From NCBI GenBank assembly GCA_027486655.1, contig JAIXOR010000003.1, positions 82,951 to 146,950 of the forward strand: a stretch of DNA of 64,000 bases, read 5' to 3'. A program made the position numbers and the translations under genes. Origin of the DNA: Verrucomicrobiaceae bacterium. Its GTDB lineage: Bacteria > Verrucomicrobiota > Verrucomicrobiia > Verrucomicrobiales > Akkermansiaceae. Position 1 is the stretch's first letter, and the number at the start of each line of letters is the position of its first letter. Below, piece by piece: positions 17,425 to 27,199 of the stretch. The notes under the pieces are model-generated. The model had not been told where the DNA came from, made no database searches, and saw nothing but the letters and a program-made list of their open reading frames with translations.

Positions 17425-18288
17425 ATGTTCGCGTGGTCCAAACTTTCAGCCGCCCAGTGGATCGATGCCTGGGAAGAGCGCTTCGCCGGGAATCCGAATC
17501 TGGTCATTGAATACGTGAAGGGCGGCCGCTCGGTGCGGGTCCGTGTGTTCTGCAACACCGAGAAGGAAGCCCGGGAGATCAAGAAGCGCTTTGGCGGGGA
17601 CATCCGTGCCGTGAAGAAGGCGGATTGGCAGAAGGCACCCGAGCCGCCGCGGCCGGTGAAGGTGCGCGATGTGTTCCTGTTGACCTCGGCGACGGGCAAG
17701 GCGGACCTGGCGGAAATCCGGCGTCAACATCCCAAGCGGCAGATCATTTCGATCCCGCCGGAGATGGCCTTTGGCACGGGCGACCATGCGACCACTTCCA
17801 CGTGTTTGCGGATGCTGGTCGATGTGGCCCGGCGCAGGAAGGGCACCGAGTGGAGTGTGGCGGACCTCGGGGCCGGCACGGGCGTGCTGGCCATCGCCGC
17901 GCGCAAGCTCGGATCCGGAGAGACTTTTGCCTGTGACTTCGATCCCTTCGCCGTGGCCACCGCGACCCGCAACGCGGCGCGCAACGGCACCCCGGAGATC
18001 ATCAACCGCGAGCAGGACGTGCTCAAGTGGAAGCCCCGCAAGAAGGGCTACGACGTGGTGCTGGCGAACATCTTCTCCACCGTTCTCATCCAGGCCTGGC
18101 CGGTGATCGCCAAGTCGCTTGCACCGGGCGGCGATCTGATTGTTTCAGGGATCCTTGCCTCGCAGGCGTGGGATGTGTTCACGGCCGCAGCTTCCGAGGG
18201 CATCGGCTTCACCCAGGTGGTCCGCAAGGGAAAATGGGTGACCGCACGGGGCGGACACATGAACGATCTGGTCGAGGCCGCGGGCTGA
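17425..18288 (+). CDS. prmA: ribosomal protein L11 methyltransferase
   Basis: PPEMAFGTGDHATTSTCLRML...VADLGAGTGVLAIAARKLG...DVVLANIFSTVL. Confidence 0.93.
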   Translation: MFAWSKLSAAQWIDAWEERFAGNPNLVIEYVKGGRSVRVRVFCNTEKEAREIKKRFGGDIRAVKKADWQKAPEPPRPVKVRDVFLLTSATGKADLAEIRRQHPKRQIISIPPEMAFGTGDHATTSTCLRMLVDVARRRKGTEWSVADLGAGTGVLAIAARKLGSGETFACDFDPFAVATATRNAARNGTPEIINREQDVLKWKPRKKGYDVVLANIFSTVLIQAWPVIAKSLAPGGDLIVSGILASQAWDVFTAAASEGIGFTQVVRKGKWVTARGGHMNDLVEAAG

Positions 18289-18291
18289 CCG

Positions 18292-19107
18292 TCATTTCTG
18301 GCAACGCGGGCACCAATAGGTGGAGCGCTGCGCCATCACCGCATGGCGGATGGGTGTGCCACAGACGCGACAAGGCTCGCCCTTGCGTTCGTAGACGAAG
18401 AGCCGCTGGCGGAAATACCCTGGCTCGCCGTCCGAGTTGAGGAAATCCCTCAGGGTGGTGCCCCCCTCGCGGATCGCATCGCCGAGCACCTCGCGGATGC
18501 ATGCCGTCAGCCGGGCGAGCTTGGGTTTGGAAATCCGGTTGGCTGGCGTCCGCGGCAGGATGCCGGCGCGGAACAAGGCCTCGGATGCGTAGATGTTGCC
18601 CACACCGACGACCACCCCGGCATCCATGAGGACCGGTTTGATGGCCGCACTGCGTTTCGCGCAGGCGGTCGCGAGCCCTGCCGGGGTGAAATCCTCGCCA
18701 AGCGGTTCCGGCCCGAGGCGGGCAAGCAGCGGATGGGCGGCGGGATCGCCGTGGAGGCGCAGCACCAGCCCGAAGCGGCGTGGATCGTGAAAGCGGAGCT
18801 GCCTGCCATTGGAGAGTGTGATGCCCAGGTGATCGTGGGTTTTCCATGGATCCGCCGGGGAAATCACCCGCAGGCTGCCGGACATGCCGAGGTGGATCAG
18901 CAGCGTGGTGCCGTCATCGATGGCCAGCAGCAGATACTTCGAGCGGCGGGAAACGCCCGCAAACGTGCGGCCCTCGATCTCCGGAAGATCCTCGGAAACC
19001 GGCTGGCGCAGGTCGCGGCGGCGGATGATGACCTCGCGGATGCGGCGGCCGGTCACATGCGGCTCGATGCCGCGGCGGGTGGTTTCAACTTCGGGAAGCT
19101 CCGGCAT
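18292..19107 (-). CDS. mutM: formamidopyrimidine-DNA glycosylase
   Basis: N-terminal MPELPEVETTRRGI; VVGVGNIYASEALFRAGI; C-terminal zinc finger CRVCGTPIRH...CPRCQK. Confidence 0.95.
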   Translation of the reverse strand: MPELPEVETTRRGIEPHVTGRRIREVIIRRRDLRQPVSEDLPEIEGRTFAGVSRRSKYLLLAIDDGTTLLIHLGMSGSLRVISPADPWKTHDHLGITLSNGRQLRFHDPRRFGLVLRLHGDPAAHPLLARLGPEPLGEDFTPAGLATACAKRSAAIKPVLMDAGVVVGVGNIYASEALFRAGILPRTPANRISKPKLARLTACIREVLGDAIREGGTTLRDFLNSDGEPGYFRQRLFVYERKGEPCRVCGTPIRHAVMAQRSTYWCPRCQK

Positions 19108-19117
19108 AGCGGTGGAT

Positions 19118-19774
19118 CTAACGGAAAACAAACAGACAGGCGGCGGTGACGTGGCAGGCGCTGCCGGCAAGAACGAACCCATGCCAGATCGCATGGTTGT
19201 ATGGCACGCGGCGCCACGCGAAGAAAACCACGCCGAGCGAATACGCAAGCCCGCCGGCAACCAGCCAGGCGAGGCCCGCAGCGGGCAGGCGCTGGATCAG
19301 CGGCCCGATGGCCAGCACGATGAGCCAGCCCATCACCAGATAGAGGACCGTGGAGATCCGCGAGTCCAGGCCACGGCGGCTGCGCGTCTTGACCCACACG
19401 CCCCCTGCGGCCATCGCCCAGACCACCCCGAAGATCGACCAGCCCCAGGGACCGCGGAGCGTGACCAGGGTGAAGGGAGTGTAGGAACCGGCGATGAGCA
19501 GGTAAATGCACGCATGGTCGAGAGCCTGGAAGCGCTGTTTCCAAAGGTGAGTGGTGGCGAGGTGATAGAGCGTGGATGAACCGTAGAGCAGCACCAGCGA
19601 GATGCCGAAGACCAGGGCGGAGAAGAGCTTGAGCGCGCTGCCTGCGGCAAGCAGCGGCATCACAACCAGCGCGGCGAGGCTGAAGACCAGCCCGAGCGCA
19701 TGCGTGGCGGAGCTCGCCACCTCCTCACGGTGGGAGTCGCACAGATGCGAGCGTTCCGGTGCGGCGTGATTCAT
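19118..19774 (-). CDS. hemolysin III / PAQR-family membrane protein
   Basis: SSATHALGLVFSLAAL...GSSTLYHL...LDHACIYLLIAGSYTPF...NHAIWHGFVLAGSACHVTA. Confidence 0.9.
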   Translation of the reverse strand: MNHAAPERSHLCDSHREEVASSATHALGLVFSLAALVVMPLLAAGSALKLFSALVFGISLVLLYGSSTLYHLATTHLWKQRFQALDHACIYLLIAGSYTPFTLVTLRGPWGWSIFGVVWAMAAGGVWVKTRSRRGLDSRISTVLYLVMGWLIVLAIGPLIQRLPAAGLAWLVAGGLAYSLGVVFFAWRRVPYNHAIWHGFVLAGSACHVTAACLFVFR

Positions 19775-19882
19775 CCCTTCACAGGTCCTTCGCGCCGGGG
19801 CCCGGGTTTGTCCAGAGCACAATCCGGCGGATTCCCGCGGCTGGGGCTTGAACTGGCGCGTCCGGGCGTTCAAAGCAGCAGG

Positions 19883-20773
19883 GTGACCCAGGCCTTCATC
19901 CTCGGCGCGGGGCTCGGCACCCGGCTGCGCCCGCTTACCGACCAACTGCCAAAGCCGCTCGTGCCGCTGTTCCACCGCCCGCTCGCCGGCTGGACCTTGC
20001 GCGCCTGCATGGATGCGGGGATCCGGCGCTTCGCGATCAATACCCACCATCTGCCCGCGGCATGGGAAGGATTCGCCAGCGAGGGCGCGGACCTTTCGCT
20101 GTTCCACGAGCCGGTATTGTTAGATACTGGCGGCGGCCTGGCCAACATCCGCTCATGGGTGGGAGGGGAAAGCCTGCTTATTCACAATGGCGACATCTTC
20201 TCGACCCTGGACCTCAAGGCGCTGATCGCCGCGCACCAGGCGTCCGGCCTGCCGGCGACACTGGCGATGCGTTCCGGCGGCGGAGAGAAACGGGTGGCGC
20301 TGGACGAGTCGCTCACGCGGGTCACCGACGTGCGCCACCTGCTCGGCGTCTCGAAGGGCACGCACGTTTTCAGCGGGATCTATTGCGTGAATCCGGAGTT
20401 TATCGATCTCATTCCGCAGGGCGAGGTGGTCTCGGTCATCCCCGCTTTTGTCGAACTCGCCCAACAGGGGCTCCTCGGTGCCTTGGTGATGGACGAGGGC
20501 CACTGGCTGGACCTGGGAGACCGGGCCTCGTACCTCGAAGCGCACCGCACGCTGGCCCTCGACATGGCTATCCACCCGGATGCCATCGTGGAAGACGGAG
20601 CAATCGTCGAGGACTCGGTCGTCGGCCCCGGAGCCGTGATCGGGCGCGGGGCCGTGGTCCGCCAATCGGTCGTGTGGCCCGGCTGCCGCGTGGGCCCGGG
20701 CGCAGACCTCGCAGACTGCATCGTGTGCTCGTCCGTGCCGGCGACGGGCCGCCATCGGTCGGCCGACCTCTGA
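19883..20773 (+). CDS. sugar-phosphate nucleotidyltransferase
   Basis: AFILGAGLGTRLRPLTDQLPKPLVPL; left-handed beta-helix repeats at the C-terminus; GTG start. Confidence 0.88.
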   Translation: MTQAFILGAGLGTRLRPLTDQLPKPLVPLFHRPLAGWTLRACMDAGIRRFAINTHHLPAAWEGFASEGADLSLFHEPVLLDTGGGLANIRSWVGGESLLIHNGDIFSTLDLKALIAAHQASGLPATLAMRSGGGEKRVALDESLTRVTDVRHLLGVSKGTHVFSGIYCVNPEFIDLIPQGEVVSVIPAFVELAQQGLLGALVMDEGHWLDLGDRASYLEAHRTLALDMAIHPDAIVEDGAIVEDSVVGPGAVIGRGAVVRQSVVWPGCRVGPGADLADCIVCSSVPATGRHRSADL

Positions 20774-20860
20774 ACGCAATGGTGAAACGGGCCTGACCAT
20801 CAGGATTCCTTGTCCTTTTTCCACTTGCCGCTCCAGCGCGCGGACGGTGGAGTGTGCGCC

Positions 20861-21526
20861 ATGCGCCCGGCCTGCGAATGCTTCAGGATCCTCGTTGCCA
20901 CCTTGTTCGTGGCGATGTGCGCCGCATTCACCGGAGGAGCGGGTGCCCAGCAGGCGCGCGTCAATCTGGCGGACGGCTTCGATTTCCCGGTCGGCAAACC
21001 GAATGCCGACGGCTACTACAAGTCGCGTGGTCTCCGCTTGCGTGCGCCGCAGCATTTCGGCGAGGACTGGAATGGCCGCGCAGGAGGTGATTCCGATCTG
21101 GGGGACCCGGTCTATGCGATCGCGGATGGCATCGTGACCCTGGCTGCGAATGTCCGCACCGGTTGGGGAAATGTGGTGCTCACCCGCCATGCCTTCCGCG
21201 ATCCGAAGTCAGGACAGGTGAAGTACATCGACACCCTCAACGGCCACCTCGACAAGATCATGGTCAAAAAAGGCCAGCTCATCAAACGCGGCCAGCAGAT
21301 CGGGACCATCGGCAGCAACTTCGGCATGTATCCCGCGCACCTGCATTTCGAGATCCGCCATGACATCAGCATCGGCATGTTCCGCAACGACGTGCCCTCG
21401 GATCTGACGCACTGGGCGGATCCCACGCAGTTCATCAACCAATACCGCCGCCTCAACCGCGAATGGCGTCCCGTGCCTGTTCCCACCGGCACCTACAAGG
21501 ACTACAACGGCGAGAAAGGACTCTGA
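20861..21526 (+). CDS. M23-family metallopeptidase (secreted)
   Basis: HFGEDWNG...GDPVYAIADGIVTLAANV...YPAHLHFEIRHD. Confidence 0.85.
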   Translation: MRPACECFRILVATLFVAMCAAFTGGAGAQQARVNLADGFDFPVGKPNADGYYKSRGLRLRAPQHFGEDWNGRAGGDSDLGDPVYAIADGIVTLAANVRTGWGNVVLTRHAFRDPKSGQVKYIDTLNGHLDKIMVKKGQLIKRGQQIGTIGSNFGMYPAHLHFEIRHDISIGMFRNDVPSDLTHWADPTQFINQYRRLNREWRPVPVPTGTYKDYNGEKGL

Positions 21527-21527
21527 G

Positions 21528-22244
21528 ATGCCCGGCCGGCGCGCAGCGAAGACCTCGTGGCTTACGGTGTTGCTGCTGGGAGCAGCCGTTCTGCTCTGGG
21601 TGGCGGAGCAGAGACGCGGAGGCACCGGCCGACCGCAGGCGCCGCGGGTGGAGAAGGCGGAAAACCCGAAACCAGGATCCCCCACCCCATCGGCGGCGGA
21701 GCGGAAAGCACGACCCGCTTCCGGAGCTTACGAAATCTATCAGGACTGTGTGCTGGCGGAATACCGCAACAATGATGGAGACAGCTTCAAGGTCCGCCTC
21801 AAGGACGGCCGCATCGAGGAGTTCCGCCTGTATTTCGTCGATACGCCGGAAAGCGCGTTCAAGCGGTATCCCGGTGGCGACACCAATCACGAGCGCATCC
21901 GCCGACAGGCCGCCGACCTGGGAGGCATCACTCCGGAGCAGGCGGTGGAGACCGGCAAGCGAGCAAAGGCCTACACCCTGGGTCTGCTCGGCGGCCGCCC
22001 CTTCACGCTCCACACCTGCTGGGACAGCCCCTATCAGGACCAGCGATACCATGCCTTCGTCGAGGTGATCGACGAAGGCAGGCCGCGCTGGCTGCACGAA
22101 CTTCTGGTCGAGCGCGGCTTGGTGAGGATCCTGACCAAACCCGCGGATCTGCCCGACGGCACGCCTGCGGAGCGCCACAAGCAGCACCTGCGCGGTTTGG
22201 AAACCCGGGCCAGGCAAAGCCGGGTCGGCGCATGGGCCTGGTGA
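21528..22244 (+). CDS. thermonuclease-like (SNase) protein with N-terminal TM segment
   Basis: DGDSFKVRLKDGRIEEFRLYFVDTPES...ERGLVRIL SNase-fold motifs. Confidence 0.82.
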   Translation: MPGRRAAKTSWLTVLLLGAAVLLWVAEQRRGGTGRPQAPRVEKAENPKPGSPTPSAAERKARPASGAYEIYQDCVLAEYRNNDGDSFKVRLKDGRIEEFRLYFVDTPESAFKRYPGGDTNHERIRRQAADLGGITPEQAVETGKRAKAYTLGLLGGRPFTLHTCWDSPYQDQRYHAFVEVIDEGRPRWLHELLVERGLVRILTKPADLPDGTPAERHKQHLRGLETRARQSRVGAWAW

Positions 22245-22253
22245 GCAGCCGCC

Positions 22254-24458
22254 TCACTGGCTCTGTTCTTCCGCCAGCACCCAGAGCCGATAGAAGCGCC
22301 GGCTTTCACCAGGCTCCGGAAACAAAGGGATGCTCACGCTTTCCAAGTCCGGAGATCCGGGCAGCGGCGTGCTCACCGCAGCCTCTCCGGGCACTGCGGA
22401 CCACGGCCCGGCCGGCGAGACCGCGGACTGGATCTGATAGAAAAGCGACGGCGAGTTCAGGTTGCGGATGTGGCGGAAGAACAGGCGCGGTGCCCCGACC
22501 CCCGGCTGGCGGACCAGCGCGGGCATCCTCGCCGCGTCCGGGGCGAGAGGATTCATGGCGAACGCATGGGCCAGCAGATTGGGGATCCCATCCCCGTCCG
22601 GATCCGCCGCAGGCAGGCGCTGGGCGGCGGGCAGCGCCGCGAAGGCCGGATAAGCGGCCGCCCAGAGATCGTAAGCAGGGACGGCGGCCGTGTTCACCGG
22701 GACTTCCGGCGTGTTCGCGGATTCCCCGGCCTCGTTGAAGGCGCGCACCCGGTAGGTGTATGAAGTCGAGGCTGTTAGATCGCCATCGATGAACGAGGTC
22801 TCGCCCGCAGGAAGCGTCGCCACCGGCAAGAACGCGGAGGAGCCGCTGCGCCTCTCGATCTTGAATCCGGATTCCTGCGTGGAGGCCGCCGTCCAGCGGA
22901 GACGGACCAACGAGGAATCGGCCGCAAGCGCGGAGAACGAGAGCGGCGCGGCGGGAGCCTGCACACCCTGCACACCCTGCACGCCCCAGACCCGGACGAG
23001 GGTGAGGGCGAAGCTCTGGCCATCGGTCTTGGCGACGCGCAGATAGCGGAAAGGCAGCGTCTGCGGGATTTCCAGCGTGAGCGTGCCCTTGAATGGCAAG
23101 GGGGAAGCCCCCTGACCGCCGAGCGAGGTGTAGGTGGCGAAGGCGGGATCGTTGGAAACACGCACGTCGAAATTCTTGCGATGGATCTCCAGGTCCACGT
23201 CCTGACGCGTGACCACCTGCACCCGCTGGATGTGATGCGCCGATGACAGATCGACCTGCCAGAAATGGCTGGCGGTCCCGGTGGATGCCCACAGGGTGGT
23301 CAGCAGACCATCGTTTCCCTTCGACGGGGCAAATGAGGCGTTGAAACTCGCGGAGGCGCTGGCGTTCTTGAGGTGGGCCTTGTCGGCAGGCATCGGCGTG
23401 GTCACGACATTCGACCATGCGGATGCGCCGCTCGCGTTGATCGCACACACGGCGAAGGCGCGGGATTCCACGCCGTTTCTCACGCCGTTGATGACGTATG
23501 AGGTCGCATCGGCCGGCAGCACGGCGATCCGCTGCCAGATGCCGCCCGCGGTGTTTCGGCTCCAGACGTGGTGCGCCGCCTCGTCCGCGGAGGCATCGGT
23601 CCACGCAAGGTTGATCCGCGAGGGTGAGGCGACCACGGCATTCAATCCGGCGGGCGCGGCGGGCAGACCATCGGACAGTGCGACCGTGGTGCCGAGCGTG
23701 GGAAACACGGCATCAAACCAACGCGCGCCGAGTTGGTCATAGCCGGCCTGGCCCGGATGGATGCCATCGCCGGGCTGATAGAAATTCTCCGCCGGGGTGG
23801 CGCCGGTGAGCACGATCGATGCGTTGAGGTCCACCAGCGAGACCCTTCGACCTGCGGCGGCCTGTGCGGCCACGCGGTTGCGGACCTCGGTGTTGTAGGC
23901 ATTGGCGCTGGCGTTGAGAGCGGCGGCGGACTGGTTGTTCCACGCCTGGGTGATCGGCGGAATCGTCGCAACATGCAGGCGGACCGTCGGCCGCATCGAG
24001 GTGATCTGGATGATCAGGTTCTCAAGATTCACCGCGGCGGTGGCCACCGGGACGCCTTGCAGGATGTCATTGGTCCCGGCGAGCAGCAGGACATGGTCCG
24101 CCGGCTTGGCGAGGAAGCTCGGCAGCCCGGCAAGGATCTCATCGGTGCGCCATCCGTTGGCGCCGTTGTGATCCGGATCCATGCCCGCAGCGGCGTTGTC
24201 GGAAAAATCCCCGATGAAATCCAAGGCAGTGGATTCCGCGGCAAGAAGTTCGCCTAGTTTCCGGCGATAACCACCGGGGATGTCGCCATTCGGGAAATTG
24301 ATGTCGTTGGTGCCGCGCGTGATCGAATCACCCAGCGGCATGATGCGGACCGCCTGCCCGTGAAGCGGCATGAACAAGCCCGCGAACAGAAACGGCAGCC
24401 CGGGCCGGACATACCGGATCCGCAAAGGGCGCTGCGTCCTGAATCGAAGAAACATCAT
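22254..24458 (-). CDS. secreted SGNH hydrolase with fibronectin type III regions and C-terminal DPDGDG module
   Basis: VRIMPLGDSITRGTNDI (block I), LLAGTNDI, DGIHPGQAGY; FN3-like repeats; C-terminal AADPDGDGIPNLLAHAFAMNP...RRFYRLWV. Confidence 0.85.
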   Translation of the reverse strand: MMFLRFRTQRPLRIRYVRPGLPFLFAGLFMPLHGQAVRIMPLGDSITRGTNDINFPNGDIPGGYRRKLGELLAAESTALDFIGDFSDNAAAGMDPDHNGANGWRTDEILAGLPSFLAKPADHVLLLAGTNDILQGVPVATAAVNLENLIIQITSMRPTVRLHVATIPPITQAWNNQSAAALNASANAYNTEVRNRVAAQAAAGRRVSLVDLNASIVLTGATPAENFYQPGDGIHPGQAGYDQLGARWFDAVFPTLGTTVALSDGLPAAPAGLNAVVASPSRINLAWTDASADEAAHHVWSRNTAGGIWQRIAVLPADATSYVINGVRNGVESRAFAVCAINASGASAWSNVVTTPMPADKAHLKNASASASFNASFAPSKGNDGLLTTLWASTGTASHFWQVDLSSAHHIQRVQVVTRQDVDLEIHRKNFDVRVSNDPAFATYTSLGGQGASPLPFKGTLTLEIPQTLPFRYLRVAKTDGQSFALTLVRVWGVQGVQGVQAPAAPLSFSALAADSSLVRLRWTAASTQESGFKIERRSGSSAFLPVATLPAGETSFIDGDLTASTSYTYRVRAFNEAGESANTPEVPVNTAAVPAYDLWAAAYPAFAALPAAQRLPAADPDGDGIPNLLAHAFAMNPLAPDAARMPALVRQPGVGAPRLFFRHIRNLNSPSLFYQIQSAVSPAGPWSAVPGEAAVSTPLPGSPDLESVSIPLFPEPGESRRFYRLWVLAEEQSQ

Positions 24459-24547
24459 CGGCTGGGGGGGAGAAACACTCGGAACGGCCGCTCACCGTCC
24501 CGAAGAAATCTTGATACACGTCATCACGTTATTGTCCAGAACGGGAA

Positions 24548-25516
24548 ATGTTTGGAAAAACCGGAAAACCGTCCATCATGCCGCTGCGATTCATGGCGGA
24601 CACCCAAGAACACGATCCCGACAAGCCATCCGAGACGGCCTCCGCGCCTCCCGGGCTGAGGCAGGACCTTGCGGTGCTGATGAAGGTGAGGCTCAATTTC
24701 TTCGTTCTGGTGACCACCTTTTTCGGGTTCATCCTCGCATCCCGCGGCGCGCCGGTGGACTGGATGAAGCTGCTGCACACGCTGCTGGGAGCAGCGGCGG
24801 CGGCCTTCGGATCGGCGGCCTTCAACCAGCTCATGGAGGTGGATCTGGACGCGCGGATGAAGCGCACGGCGGACCGTCCGCTGCCATCACGGCGGATGGA
24901 CCCGCTGGCGGCCTTCGGCATCGGCTGGGTGCTCTCGGCCATCGGCATCATCCATCTCGCGGTGAAGGTCGGAAACCTCGCCGCCTATCTCACCGCCGCC
25001 ACCGTGGCGATCTATGTGTTTGTTTACACCCCGCTCAAGCGTGTGAGCTCGACCAACACCCTGGTCGGCGCGATCCCCGGGGCGATCCCGCCGGTGATCG
25101 GCTGGGTCGGCGCGGGCGGCCATCTGGGGTGGGAAGCCTGGTTCCTCTTCGGCCTGCTGTTCTTCTGGCAGCTGCCGCATTTCATCGCGATCAACTGGCT
25201 CTGCCGCGAGGAATACGAATCCGTGGGCTACCGGATGTGGTCGAACGGCGATCTATCAGGCAGAAAAAGCGGCATACTGTCCGCGTTGTGGGCGCTGGCG
25301 CTGGCCTTGTTTTCGTTCATTCCGACATTCCGCGGGTTTTCAGGGCTGTTGTGGACGATCGGTGGCCCGCTGCTGGCGTTTTTCATGATGGGCCTCGCCC
25401 TGCGATTCGCGCGGGATGGCGAGCGCACGTCGGCACGCCGGCTGTTTTTCTTCACGCTGCTCTACCTGCCGGTGGCGCTGCTGCTGTTGTTGGTTTCCTG
25501 GAAATCCGCGGGATGA
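24548..25516 (+). CDS. ctaB: protoheme IX farnesyltransferase
   Basis: Multi-pass prenyltransferase with FNQLMEVDLDARMKRTADRPLP and YTPLKRVSSTNTLVGAIPGAIPPVIGW. Confidence 0.93.
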   Translation: MFGKTGKPSIMPLRFMADTQEHDPDKPSETASAPPGLRQDLAVLMKVRLNFFVLVTTFFGFILASRGAPVDWMKLLHTLLGAAAAAFGSAAFNQLMEVDLDARMKRTADRPLPSRRMDPLAAFGIGWVLSAIGIIHLAVKVGNLAAYLTAATVAIYVFVYTPLKRVSSTNTLVGAIPGAIPPVIGWVGAGGHLGWEAWFLFGLLFFWQLPHFIAINWLCREEYESVGYRMWSNGDLSGRKSGILSALWALALALFSFIPTFRGFSGLLWTIGGPLLAFFMMGLALRFARDGERTSARRLFFFTLLYLPVALLLLLVSWKSAG

Positions 25517-25520
25517 AGTC

Positions 25521-26240
25521 ATGAGCCAGGCGATCGTCGAGTCCACCCAGCGCCTCCGCTCCGCCCTTCGCGGCCTGCGCTTCAGCCCGCCTGTGGAGCG
25601 GACCTATCACACGCTGGAATACGCGTGGAAACCACACGTGCGATACCTCGAGCGCTTCGGCAAGGGACGCAAGCGTGTGATCTTCCTCGGCATGAATCCG
25701 GGCCCCTACGGCATGGCGCAAACCGGCGTACCCTTCGGCGAGATCGCCGCGGTGCGCGACTGGATGGGCATCGAGGAACCCGTGGAGAAACCGGCGGACG
25801 AACACCCGAAGCGGCCGGTCGAGGGATTTTCCTGCCCGCGCTCCGAAGTCAGCGGGCGGCGGCTCTGGGGGCTCTTCTCACAGCACTATCCGAAGCCGGA
25901 AGCCTTCTTCAAAAACCACTTCGTGCTCAACTACTGCCCGCTGGTGTGGATGAGCGCCACCGGGGCCAATCTCACTCCGGACAAGCTTCCCGCTGCGGAG
26001 ATGCAGCCGGTGGAGGATGCCTGCCTCGTTCATCTGGCGGAGGTGGTGGACCTGATGAAGCCGGATTTCCTGATCGGGGTGGGTGGGTTCGCCGAGGAGC
26101 GGCTGCAGCGCGCCGCAGGCATCACAGCGAGCAAGGCCCGGGTCGGCCGGGTTCTGCATCCCTCACCCGCCTCGCCGGCCGCGAACCGAGGCTGGGCGGA
26201 AGCCGCCGAACGGCAGTTGAAGGCGCTGGGCGTCTGGTGA
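25521..26240 (+). CDS. SMUG1-type uracil-DNA glycosylase
   Basis: RVIFLGMNPGPYGMAQTGVPFGE...HFVLNYCPLVWM...LHPSPASPAANRGW. Confidence 0.85.
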   Translation: MSQAIVESTQRLRSALRGLRFSPPVERTYHTLEYAWKPHVRYLERFGKGRKRVIFLGMNPGPYGMAQTGVPFGEIAAVRDWMGIEEPVEKPADEHPKRPVEGFSCPRSEVSGRRLWGLFSQHYPKPEAFFKNHFVLNYCPLVWMSATGANLTPDKLPAAEMQPVEDACLVHLAEVVDLMKPDFLIGVGGFAEERLQRAAGITASKARVGRVLHPSPASPAANRGWAEAAERQLKALGVW

Positions 26241-26242
26241 AC

Positions 26243-27199
26243 TCAGAGCAGGGTCTCGCGCAGGCGACGCACCAGGTCCGCATCGTCCTCGCGATCCGCC
26301 TCGTCCAGGAGATCGCCGAGGTCCTCCAAAAGGCGCAGCATGATCGTGCCCGGATCGGCCGCACGGCGGAGAACCGCACGTTCCTCGCGGCCCAGGTCCG
26401 GGTTTTCCAACAAGGTGGACTGGAGGTGCTGCCGTCCCTCATCGAAGCAATCGATGATCAAGGGATACCCCTCACGGTGGATGCGGCAGAGGAAGTGCTC
26501 GGGGAAGTCCACGCCCTCGACATCCAGATCGAGCCTGCGGGCCACCAGGATGAAGACCAGGGCGAGGCCCAGCGGATTGGAGCGGCCGGACTGGATCACC
26601 CAGGCCAGGTCGAGATTCGCCGGGTCGTCGATGTTCTCTTCATTTCCGGAAAGCCGGTCCTGCACGAAAAGAAAGACCCGCAGGTCTTCGGAGGAGTTCA
26701 CCTCGTTTTCGCCCGCTTCTTCGGCAAGGAGGTCGAGCGCGTCGGACAAGGGCTGGCGCATCGAGATGCCATCGTGAAGAAAATCCGAGATCAGGCGCAG
26801 CATGGCCTCGAAGCCTTCCCAATCCTCACTCATCGCCGCGGCTCCGCCGGAAGGGACCAGCCACTCGCGCTCCAGCGCCTCACGGCGTGGCGGCCTGAGC
26901 ATCTCGGTGAGCAGGCGGCGCTCACCACGGCCAAGCTCGCGCGGCAGGGCGGAGAGCCACTCGCTCACGTCGCCGCCAAAACTCCCCAGACGCCCGGCGA
27001 CCACACGCCGGACTTCAGGCGTGTCGTCATCGAGGAGACGGAGCAGCGCGTCGAGTTCTTCCGGCGCGGGAGGTCGTTGGGAGGAGGGCTGCATGAAGGA
27101 GGATCGATCCGTAGGGACTGGCCGCGGCTTAAGGGCGGGTGGGCGGCCGTGGCAAGCTTTTCCCCATGCAAGCGGGCGCTCAGGCCGATGGAAAATCAT
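26243..27199 (-). CDS. SirB1-type transglutaminase-like protein
   Basis: SNPLGLALVFILVARRLDLDVEGVDFPEHFLCRI typical of SirB1 proteins. Confidence 0.78.
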   Translation of the reverse strand: MIFHRPERPLAWGKACHGRPPALKPRPVPTDRSSFMQPSSQRPPAPEELDALLRLLDDDTPEVRRVVAGRLGSFGGDVSEWLSALPRELGRGERRLLTEMLRPPRREALEREWLVPSGGAAAMSEDWEGFEAMLRLISDFLHDGISMRQPLSDALDLLAEEAGENEVNSSEDLRVFLFVQDRLSGNEENIDDPANLDLAWVIQSGRSNPLGLALVFILVARRLDLDVEGVDFPEHFLCRIHREGYPLIIDCFDEGRQHLQSTLLENPDLGREERAVLRRAADPGTIMLRLLEDLGDLLDEADREDDADLVRRLRETLL